Shown here: positions 1 to 6,853 of the stretch, in pieces
How the letters are laid out: the number at the start of each line of letters is the position of its first letter
Position numbering within the stretch: position 1 is the stretch's first letter
NCBI GenBank assembly: GCA_964404235.1
Contig: CAYOJL010000017.1
Location: 1-27,262, forward strand
DNA from: CACEUX01 sp964404235
GTDB taxonomy: Bacteria > Fidelibacterota > Marinisomatia > Marinisomatales > UBA1611
Direction: 5' to 3'
Length of the DNA: 27,262 bases
Notes under the pieces: generated by a model
Seen by the model: the letters and a program-made list of their open reading frames with translations, nothing else
The model's database searches: none
What the model was told of the DNA's origin: nothing
Program-made: the position numbers and the translations under genes

Positions 1-22
1 ACACACGAACTAGATGTGAAAA

Positions 23-49
23 GGGGCCTGGATACCAGGCCCCTTTTTT
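23..49 (+). terminator. Rho-independent terminator of an upstream gene
   Basis: A perfect 9-bp GC-rich stem (GGGGCCTGG / CCAGGCCCC) with a 3-base ATA loop is followed directly by six T. This is a textbook intrinsic terminator. It presumably ends a gene lying before the window, so the M1 peptidase at 116 probably begins a new transcription unit. Confidence 0.93.
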
Positions 50-115
50 ATTACAAGATCACCAATAGTTTGTTAAAATAGCGCAAGCTGAACTTGGGAA
101 AAATCAGAGGAGATA

Positions 116-2584
116 ATGAGATATCTATTATTAGTAATTATATCATTTTTATATGCGGCAGATAATGATGCGCCATCGAACCGTACTAGAGACAGGGAGA
201 TCGATGTCCATCATATAAAGATCGATGTTTCTGTAGACATAGAAGCAGGGTCTGTATACGGTCATGTGGTCCATACTTTCAGTCCTTTAAGCTCTTCTTT
301 GATATCATTTGAGCTAGATGCGGACGATATGACCATTCGCCGGGTAAGAATGAATGATAAGGATATAAAGTTCGATCACTCAGGTGGTAAGCTGTATATC
401 ACGATGGATAAGGCCATTGGATGGAAAGATACTGTAAATGTACGAGTAGATTATACATCCTTTCCCACAGTAGGCACCTTTTTTATTAGACCTGATGAGG
501 TATACCCTGATAAACCCTGGCAGGCATGGACCCAAGGTGAAGAAACAGATAACCACCACTGGGTGCCTATCTATGATTATCCGAACGAACGATCCACGTT
601 CGAGACCATTCTTACTGTAGACCGCAGTTTTAAGGCTGTTTCAAATGGAGAACTTGTATCTATTGTTAAAAATAAGGATGGTACTCATACCTGGCACTGG
701 AGAGAGAATTACCCTATGGTGGCTTACCTGATATCGTATGTGGTTGGTGATTATGTCAAAGTTGAGGACTCTTATAATGACATTCCTGTTAATTACTGGG
801 TGTATAAAGAGAATCAGAGTGAGACCATGCGTTCGTTTGGTCTGACCACGGATATGATGAAATATTTTGGTGAAATGACAGGTATAGAATATCCATTTGA
901 GAAATATGATCAGATCATTTTAGACGATTTTATGTTTGGAGGTATGGAGAATATCACACTGACACATAATACGGATCGTACCATGCATGATCAATATGCA
1001 GACCCTGATGTAAGCAGTCATGAATTGGTTGCGCATGAACTGGCGCACCAGTGGTATGGTGATATGATCACCACGCGAAATTGGGCCAATATCTGGTTGA
1101 ATGAAGGATTTGCTACCTTTCTATCAAGGAAATACCGTGAAAATAAGTTCGGATATGACGAAGGGGAATATGATCGATTTGGTGAAATGAGATCCTATTT
1201 TGCTGCAAATAAGAAATGGGCCCGTCCAACCGTACATGATCATTATTATGTTCCAATGGACCTGTTTGATGGGCATGTCTACGCGAAAGGGAGCTTGATC
1301 CTTAATATGATGCAAGATCATCTAGGGGATGACGCATTCAGCAGATCGATCCAGCATTATACTAAAGTAAACCAATACAAGAATGTTGAGACCCAAGATC
1401 TTAAAAAAGCGATCGAAGAGATCACAGGCCAAAATCTGGACTGGTTCTTCAAACAATGGCTCTATGAGCCAGGATACCCTGAATATGATGTGAAATGGTC
1501 TTATAATCAGAGGAACAGGACCGTACAATTGACCATAAAGCAAAAACAAGACCTAACGAAGACCGGTCTATTCAAAATGCCAATAGAAGTTAGGATAGAT
1601 GAGGCGTTGCATACGGTATGGGTTGATAAAAAAGAAGTTGTCTATGAGCTACCGGTCGATATGAGACCTGAACTTGTCATATTCAATTCAGGTATGCGTG
1701 TTCCGTGTAAGCTTACGTTCAATAAGCCTGTTTCAGAATGGATCTTGCAGCTAGAAAAGGGTCCTCATATACTTGATAGGGTTGCAGCTATCAATGCTTT
1801 AAAGCAAAAGAAGGGTAGAAGAAGAGTAGAGGATGCTTTGTTGAAAGCTGCGGGTTCAGATCCATTTTGGGGTGTTCGTAAAGAAGCTGTACAAGCACTT
1901 GCTAAACTGAAACCTAAAAAATATGCAAAAGAGCTCATGGACCTTTCAAAAGACCAAGATAATAGAGTGAAAAGAGCAATATGGAGTGCTCTGAAGAATT
2001 ATAAAAAAGATGAAAAGGTCAGTATGTTCCTACAGGATATTATATCTACTGATGAGAAATATTATAGCATTAGCGATGCTTTTAAAGCATTGGTCGTTGT
2101 AGATACGGCTGCAGCAAGAAAGAGGGTTGAAGCACTATTAAATACTGAGTCACATAATGACGTCATTAGAAAAGCAGCGATCTCGTATTTTGGAAGTGTT
2201 ATCAATGATAAGAACTATGACCGTCTCAAGGAATTAGTGGACTATGGCGGTACAACCTGGGATGCAAGATCTGAGGCTGTTAATCAGCTTGGTAAATATG
2301 CTAAAAAGAAGCCAGAGACGTTGGATCTATTTGTTGAATTATTATCAGATAGATCACGTGGTGTACGTACGAATTCAGTACGTGCTTTAGGACGCTATGG
2401 GAATAAAAAACATTTTGATCCCCTGGATGAGTTAGCAGCAAGGGATCCAATTATTGAGAGGTTTATACGCGCAGCAAAAAAGAACATATTGAATCCTCCT
2501 AAAAAACCTAAAAAGAGTGGCCCAGAAAAAGATCTCGAAGAATCAAATAAAAAACTGGAAGAGATCAGAAAGATATTGAAATAA
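116..2584 (+). CDS. Exported M1 family aminopeptidase with C-terminal HEAT repeats
   Basis: Predicted zinc metallopeptidase that removes N-terminal residues from peptides, probably in the periplasm. The first 15 or so residues form a signal peptide ending near FLYA|ADND. The M1 hallmarks are intact: GGMEN at residues 275-279, zinc site HELAH at 307-311, third ligand Glu330 in NEGFA, and a likely catalytic Tyr389 in HVYAKGS. From about residue 554 to 790 the protein becomes HEAT-like helical repeats (for example VRKEAVQALAKL and VRTNSVRALGRYG), followed by a lysine/glutamate-rich tail. The repeats apparently stand where classical M1 enzymes carry their helical C-terminal domain. A Shine-Dalgarno-like AGAGGAGA lies just before the ATG. 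The stop overlaps the next start (TAATG). Family assignment is firm; substrate and exact location are not known. Confidence 0.93.
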   Translation: MRYLLLVIISFLYAADNDAPSNRTRDREIDVHHIKIDVSVDIEAGSVYGHVVHTFSPLSSSLISFELDADDMTIRRVRMNDKDIKFDHSGGKLYITMDKAIGWKDTVNVRVDYTSFPTVGTFFIRPDEVYPDKPWQAWTQGEETDNHHWVPIYDYPNERSTFETILTVDRSFKAVSNGELVSIVKNKDGTHTWHWRENYPMVAYLISYVVGDYVKVEDSYNDIPVNYWVYKENQSETMRSFGLTTDMMKYFGEMTGIEYPFEKYDQIILDDFMFGGMENITLTHNTDRTMHDQYADPDVSSHELVAHELAHQWYGDMITTRNWANIWLNEGFATFLSRKYRENKFGYDEGEYDRFGEMRSYFAANKKWARPTVHDHYYVPMDLFDGHVYAKGSLILNMMQDHLGDDAFSRSIQHYTKVNQYKNVETQDLKKAIEEITGQNLDWFFKQWLYEPGYPEYDVKWSYNQRNRTVQLTIKQKQDLTKTGLFKMPIEVRIDEALHTVWVDKKEVVYELPVDMRPELVIFNSGMRVPCKLTFNKPVSEWILQLEKGPHILDRVAAINALKQKKGRRRVEDALLKAAGSDPFWGVRKEAVQALAKLKPKKYAKELMDLSKDQDNRVKRAIWSALKNYKKDEKVSMFLQDIISTDEKYYSISDAFKALVVVDTAAARKRVEALLNTESHNDVIRKAAISYFGSVINDKNYDRLKELVDYGGTTWDARSEAVNQLGKYAKKKPETLDLFVELLSDRSRGVRTNSVRALGRYGNKKHFDPLDELAARDPIIERFIRAAKKNILNPPKKPKKSGPEKDLEESNKKLEEIRKILK

Positions 2585-3093
2585 TGGATCGTCGCTGGTC
2601 GGTCTGGCTGATGCCATCTAGACAGGAGATCATAAAATATAAACGGCTTATAGGTCTCAATAGTAAAAAATATGGATTTCCGATATATGATCCACATGTC
2701 ACACTTTTTGGCAGGTTGGATATAGATCCAGAGACTACTTTCTCATTTTTTGAACAAACAATAAAGGCTCAAGGTCAAATCAGACTTGATATTTTGAATG
2801 TTGCTAACGGGGATCCACCTTGGAAGTCGCTTTATATTCAGTTCAAGTCAGATCCTTCTATCATAGATCTTCAATCTAAAATAAATGATAAACTAAGGAA
2901 ATTTAAAGATTACAGATTTGATCCACATATGAGCCTTGCCTATGGGAATGTTTATGAGAAACGTTCAGATCAAGATAATATAACTTTAGATGAAAGTATA
3001 TGCTTTTCATCTGTAGCTTTAGTGCATACCTCAGACAAAATAGAGGATTGGAATCTTATTAGAAAATATAAACTAAGCTCTATAACTATATGA
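2584..3093 (+). CDS. 2H phosphoesterase, cyclic phosphodiesterase (CPDase)-like
   Basis: A 169-residue member of the 2H superfamily, which hydrolyses or ligates 2',3'-cyclic phosphates of RNA ends or ADP-ribose cyclic phosphate. Both signature motifs are present: H38-V-T40 in YDPHVTLFGR and H115-M-S117 in FDPHMSLAYG, about 75 residues apart as expected. The N-terminal SVWLMPS and the HMSLAYG segment recall the plant/yeast CPDase branch more than the bacterial ThpR/LigT branch; that comparison is from memory. There is no signal peptide, so it is cytoplasmic. The gene starts inside the stop of the M1 peptidase (TAATG) and overlaps the following hydrolase by ATGA, so translation is probably coupled. 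The in vivo substrate cannot be told from sequence. Confidence 0.85.
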   Translation: MDRRWSVWLMPSRQEIIKYKRLIGLNSKKYGFPIYDPHVTLFGRLDIDPETTFSFFEQTIKAQGQIRLDILNVANGDPPWKSLYIQFKSDPSIIDLQSKINDKLRKFKDYRFDPHMSLAYGNVYEKRSDQDNITLDESICFSSVALVHTSDKIEDWNLIRKYKLSSITI

Positions 3094-3623
3094 AGAGTCC
3101 GTATCTAGTTGTAATAGATGTACAGGAAAAATTGTTTCCTGTGATCCATGAAAAAGAAATATTACTAAAGAATCTTGAGATCCTGGTGAAAGGATTTCAA
3201 TTATTTGGACTACCGATCGTACTTACAGAGCAGGTTCCTGATAAGCTTGGACCTACAATTGAACCAATTCGATCATTACTCAAAGATGTTGATCCAATAA
3301 TAAAATCCTCTTTCTCGTGTGCTTCTGACCCTGGTTTTACGTCGCGTACAAGCTCACTCCAAGCGAATGATGGGGTTGTTCTTGCTGGTATTGAGACACA
3401 TATTTGTGTTTATCAAACAGAACGCGATCTTATACGAAGAGGGCTACATGTTGAAGTGGTCACAGATGCTGTGGCATCTCGAGAACCAAATAATCATAGG
3501 ATAGCGATGGATAGGATCAGAAATAATGGGGGATTTCTTACAACTGTAGAAATGATCTTATTCAATATACAGGAGCATGCAGAGGGAGAAAGATTTAAAG
3601 AATTGGTGAAACTGGTAAAATAA
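3090..3623 (+). CDS. Isochorismatase-family cysteine hydrolase
   Basis: A 177-residue hydrolase of the isochorismatase-like superfamily (YcaC, nicotinamidase and N-carbamoylsarcosine amidase relatives). The expected catalytic triad is present: Asp10 in VVIDVQEKL, Lys72 in PIIKSSFSC and Cys106 in GIETHICVYQT. The short length fits the stand-alone YcaC-like type rather than true isochorismatases such as EntB or PncA. No signal peptide is seen, so it is cytoplasmic. It overlaps the upstream phosphodiesterase gene by four bases (ATGA). The chemistry is probably amide or related hydrolysis through a Cys nucleophile. The physiological substrate is unknown and neighbours do not reveal it. Confidence 0.9.
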   Translation: MKSPYLVVIDVQEKLFPVIHEKEILLKNLEILVKGFQLFGLPIVLTEQVPDKLGPTIEPIRSLLKDVDPIIKSSFSCASDPGFTSRTSSLQANDGVVLAGIETHICVYQTERDLIRRGLHVEVVTDAVASREPNNHRIAMDRIRNNGGFLTTVEMILFNIQEHAEGERFKELVKLVK

Positions 3624-3655
3624 AAATTAATATTCAATTATCAATAGGAGCTCAA

Positions 3656-3997
3656 ATGAAGCTGAAAACTTTTTTTACATTTTTTACTTTAAGTTTGTTA
3701 GTCAACTGTGTTGGTGATCCAGAAACCGTGACCATCAATACACCCACTATTCAATGTGGTATGTGTCAGAAAGCCATAGAAATGGGTTTAGGGAAAGTAC
3801 AAGGAGTTGCACGTTCTAAGGTAGATCTTGCTACAAAAACAGCTTTGGTCTCATATTATGCAGAAAAAACAAATATTTCTGCAATAGAAAAGACCATATC
3901 TGAACTTGGGTATCAGGCAAATGAGATAGCTGCTGACCCCAATGCCTATGAATCATTGCCAGCATGTTGCAAGATAGGTGGTATGGATAAAATGTAA
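3656..3997 (+). CDS. Small exported HMA (heavy-metal-associated) domain protein, possible lipoprotein
   Basis: A 113-residue protein with a hydrophobic export signal ending in LLVNC. Cys18 could be lipidated, though Asn at -1 is an unusual lipobox residue. Residues about 25-92 form an HMA/MerP-type fold with the metal-binding motif CGMC (Cys34 and Cys37) and the typical ISELGYQAN ending. A second cysteine pair, Cys104-Cys105, lies near the C-terminus in ACCKIGG and could contribute to metal binding. A periplasmic copper or other soft-metal binding role is likely; the metal is not determined by sequence. A good AGGAG sits five bases before the ATG. It follows the isochorismatase gene by 32 bases and may be in the same operon. 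No metal pump is nearby. Confidence 0.85.
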   Translation: MKLKTFFTFFTLSLLVNCVGDPETVTINTPTIQCGMCQKAIEMGLGKVQGVARSKVDLATKTALVSYYAEKTNISAIEKTISELGYQANEIAADPNAYESLPACCKIGGMDKM

Positions 3998-4110
3998 TTT
4001 AATGTGTATTCATTTGACCAGTGTTTACACAAAATGGGACATGAATAAAAAATGCTTTCAAAAATTGTCAAAATGCGTAACTTTTCTTTGTAATTCGAGA
4101 ATATGACTTC

Positions 4111-5682
4111 ATGAAATTCATAAAACGCCTCATATTATTCATTATTCTGATGGGGATGACCCCCTTATCAGATATGGGATACGTGTATGCAGAAGCTTCT
4201 GAGGAACAAAAGAAGAAGAAAAAGAAGAAGAAAAAGAAGAAGAAATCCTCAGATAAAAAGAAATCATCAAAGAAGAAAAAGAAAAAGAAGAAGAAAAAGA
4301 AGAAAAAATCTGAGGAAGAAGAAAAAGAAGAAGAAAAATCCGATTCAAAAGAAACTGATGAATCCTCAACTGAAAAGAAAAAAACGAACCGCTTTAGTAC
4401 TGCTGCATATGCAGATGAATTATTTAATCTAACTGGAGAGCTACAAGCTTCAAATAAAGAGCTTGCCCGAGCTACAAGATACTTTTATGAAGAGGAAGGT
4501 AAAAATCAACCTGTAGCTCTAGAGTCCAAACCTTATTTTACAACCGAAGATTTTGAAAAAGAATCCAAGGCAAATCCAGATAATCTATACGTCCAAAGGC
4601 AGTTAGGTATGCACTATGAGGCAAATGGGAATTATCCTGCAGCAAAGGAAGTATATCTTAGGGAAGTTGGTAAGAATCCCCGTAACCCAGACGCTCATTT
4701 CTTTTTGGGTTCTCTCTACGCGGATCTAGGTGAATTTCAAAAAGCAAAATATTCATTTGAAGAGGCACTATATCTAGACCCAAATCATGAAGCAACAATA
4801 GAGGCCATGTCTATGTTTGTCACGACACATGATCAGAGACAGTTAAGTAGAGATGTCCTTGGATATTCATCTAAGAAATCGCCCGAAGGACCAGCACAAC
4901 AAATAAATATGATCAGAGAGACAATGGCATCAGGCGACTATACTGAAGCATTGAATAAGGCTGAGGAAGCAGCTGAAAAGTATCCAACCCATAATGGGTT
5001 TATTCAACTGATTGGTGAGAACCACTTAAAATTAGGACGTGTTGAAGAAGCAAAACGTTCATTCCAAAGAGCGATCAAACTGAATCCAAAAGACCTTCAG
5101 CCACATGTATCACTTGCAGACCTCTATTTTGAACAAGGTAGATATGTATATGCTGCCCTATCATATAGCGATGCGGTCTATCTAGATCAGGATAACAGTG
5201 ACTACCGTTATATGCAGGGACTTAGTTATTTCAATGCACACGAATGGGGGAGAACTGCTGCTTCCTGGGAAGACCTCCTTCACTATAGGCCTAATGACCC
5301 GATCGTTAGAATCTTACTTCCCCAGACCTACTATATCATGGCTGTTGAATATAATAGGATAGGAAATGCTACGATGGGTCGTCAAGCGTTCAAAAATGCA
5401 TTATCTGTTAATAATAATACAACGAGCTGGTTATCAGGTGCCATGGGTGTTCTAGGAAAATTTTATCGTGGTAAAAATATGTACAATGAATCACTGGTCT
5501 CTTTTCAGGAGGTTCTAGAGCTATCCCCAAGTAATTCAGATGCATATATGGGTATGGGTATCACTTACTGGGAAATGGGTGAAAAACAACTTGCCCGTGC
5601 CTCATGGGAAAAAAGTTTAGAGATCAAGCCGGATAATAATGAGTCAAAAGGTTGGCTTATTCTATCATCCCAGGGATCATAG
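4111..5682 (+). CDS. Exported TPR-repeat protein with N-terminal polylysine tracts
   Basis: A 523-residue protein. Residues 1-27 look like a signal peptide ending near VYA. Then comes an extreme charged region: 12 consecutive Lys (34-45), a short Ser/Asp/Lys linker, 13 consecutive Lys (54-66), then a Glu-rich block to about residue 80. From about residue 155 to the end there are repeated tetratricopeptide units, such as YPAAKEVYLREVGKNP, FQKAKYSFEEALYLDP and VEEAKRSFQRAIKLNP. TPRs bind partner proteins, so a scaffold role in the envelope is likely. The basic tract could bind anionic surface polymers or nucleic acid (inference). No clear Shine-Dalgarno precedes the ATG; the signal peptide supports this start. 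The specific function is unknown. Confidence 0.85.
   Translation: MKFIKRLILFIILMGMTPLSDMGYVYAEASEEQKKKKKKKKKKKKSSDKKKSSKKKKKKKKKKKKKSEEEEKEEEKSDSKETDESSTEKKKTNRFSTAAYADELFNLTGELQASNKELARATRYFYEEEGKNQPVALESKPYFTTEDFEKESKANPDNLYVQRQLGMHYEANGNYPAAKEVYLREVGKNPRNPDAHFFLGSLYADLGEFQKAKYSFEEALYLDPNHEATIEAMSMFVTTHDQRQLSRDVLGYSSKKSPEGPAQQINMIRETMASGDYTEALNKAEEAAEKYPTHNGFIQLIGENHLKLGRVEEAKRSFQRAIKLNPKDLQPHVSLADLYFEQGRYVYAALSYSDAVYLDQDNSDYRYMQGLSYFNAHEWGRTAASWEDLLHYRPNDPIVRILLPQTYYIMAVEYNRIGNATMGRQAFKNALSVNNNTTSWLSGAMGVLGKFYRGKNMYNESLVSFQEVLELSPSNSDAYMGMGITYWEMGEKQLARASWEKSLEIKPDNNESKGWLILSSQGS
4207..4345 (+). repeat. Purine-rich low-complexity tract (AAR codons) encoding polylysine
   Basis: Nearly uninterrupted AAG/AAA codons. 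The first block (4210-4245) is three exact copies of a 12-base unit, AAGAAGAAGAAA. The second block (4270-4308) is a less regular mixture and is followed by GAA-rich codons. All changes visible are within the coding frame of the TPR protein. Such tracts can change length by slippage, in steps that keep or break the frame. Confidence 0.9.
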
Positions 5683-5734
5683 ATACCTAGCATATCTTTT
5701 AATCATTATAATAATAATAAAATTCCTTTAAATA

Positions 5735-6853
5735 ATGTTCCGCTCTCTTATCGCGGTATTACTTGTTAATGGAGCATTTGCGAATGACTACTATAAGGGT
5801 GATACTCTAGTAAAAAAAGGTGTCTATGCTTTTTATAATTATGAGTTCGATGCAGCAGTAGATATCTTAAGTGATGCAAGGGATGAATTTCCTGATCATC
5901 CAGGCGTGCATTTGATCTGGGCTGCCTCAAGATGGGTCAGGGCTCAAGCAAATTCTCCAGTTGAGGAGACCTATAAAATACTAGAAAATGACCTGAATGA
6001 GGTCTATCCCATTTATGATGATTTGGTTGGTAGATATGGATATGACCCAAGTTATCGTTTATATCAAGGCTCAGCATTAGGATTATCTGCACGAGTTTCA
6101 CTAGGAAGGAAACAGTGGCTAAGAACCCTTTACAGGGCCTATAGGGGTTTTAGCATTATCAACGATATTACAAAAGAACACCCACAGTTAGTTGATGCAC
6201 AACTTCCAATTGGTATTGTAGAATATTATTCTGGTATAAGTAATTCGCTATTAAGTTGGGCGATCAAACTTTATGACCTAGAGCCATCTACAGAATCTGG
6301 ATTACATAAAATGTCTTTGGCAGCAGATGATAGTAATTGGGCATGGATAGAAGCTAAGGCTATATTAAGTAATTTATACTTATGGGTTGAGAATGAACCC
6401 ATACTTGCACTTGAACATTCAAAGGATCTCGCTCAGCATTTTCCAAATAATTATTATTTTAATCTTTTATACTTAGAGTCCATGATACGGACAAATAATA
6501 TAGATGTATCTATAGTAATATTAAGGGATATGGAAATTAATATAAGTAAATTAACAGGTAGGCAGAAGGACTGGTACACTCCATATCTCCATTATGAAAA
6601 AGCTTTGCTAAGCTTCTATCAAGAAGACTATTACAAGGCTATAGAACTCTTAGATAAAACGATAAAAATGTACACTGCTGAGCTTGACATCATTCTAGGC
6701 AATGCCTATTTGCTAAAGGGAATGGCATACGATAAAATAGAGGATCGAAGTAAAGCAAAAGAAAGTTATTACAAGTGTATTTCACTCGATAATTTTTCTG
6801 GTGCTATGAGGAAAGCCAAAGATCACTTGAAACAACCTTATATTGGAGATTAA
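5735..6853 (+). CDS. Exported TPR-like protein of unknown function
   Basis: A 372-residue protein with a short signal peptide (cleavage near GAFA|NDYY) followed by mainly helical, TPR-like sequence. An N-terminal repeat appears around residues 25-50 (YEFDAAVDILSDARDEFPDH), and clearer TPRs lie near the C-terminus (YYKAIELLDKTIKMY and RSKAKESYYKCISLD). The central segment GIVEYYSGISNSLLSWAIK resembles the Tyr-rich middle of bacterial TPR proteins distantly like the IML2/TTC39 family; this is a weak, remembered resemblance. Its TAA overlaps the ispG ATG (TAATG), so expression of ispG is probably coupled to it. It follows the polylysine TPR gene by 52 bases. A periplasmic or outer-membrane-associated adaptor is likely; no function can be named. 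Confidence 0.8.
   Translation: MFRSLIAVLLVNGAFANDYYKGDTLVKKGVYAFYNYEFDAAVDILSDARDEFPDHPGVHLIWAASRWVRAQANSPVEETYKILENDLNEVYPIYDDLVGRYGYDPSYRLYQGSALGLSARVSLGRKQWLRTLYRAYRGFSIINDITKEHPQLVDAQLPIGIVEYYSGISNSLLSWAIKLYDLEPSTESGLHKMSLAADDSNWAWIEAKAILSNLYLWVENEPILALEHSKDLAQHFPNNYYFNLLYLESMIRTNNIDVSIVILRDMEINISKLTGRQKDWYTPYLHYEKALLSFYQEDYYKAIELLDKTIKMYTAELDIILGNAYLLKGMAYDKIEDRSKAKESYYKCISLDNFSGAMRKAKDHLKQPYIGD

Noticed and set aside
1124..1549. Open frames on the - strand inside the first M1 peptidase
   Set aside because: They lie wholly antisense to a strongly supported gene and show no recognisable domain. The same holds for other - strand frames across ispG, smc, groEL and polA.
4008..4046. Inverted repeat ATTCAT...ATGAAT with inner GTGT/ACAC after the HMA gene
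   Set aside because: Stems are short, the interior loop is large and no T run follows, so it is not supported as a terminator.
4207..4345. CRISPR or tandem-repeat array
   Set aside because: The repetition is codon-level within a gene; there are no spacers and no cas genes in the window.
4142..4432. Alternative-frame and antisense frames over the polylysine tract (Arg/Lys-rich or Ser/Phe-rich products)
   Set aside because: They are by-products of the low-complexity AAR/GAA codon run; the lysine frame continues into clear TPRs.
5681..5700. AGATA...TATCT hairpin followed by TTTT after the polylysine TPR gene
   Set aside because: Only five A/T-rich pairs; too weak to call a terminator in such AT-rich DNA.
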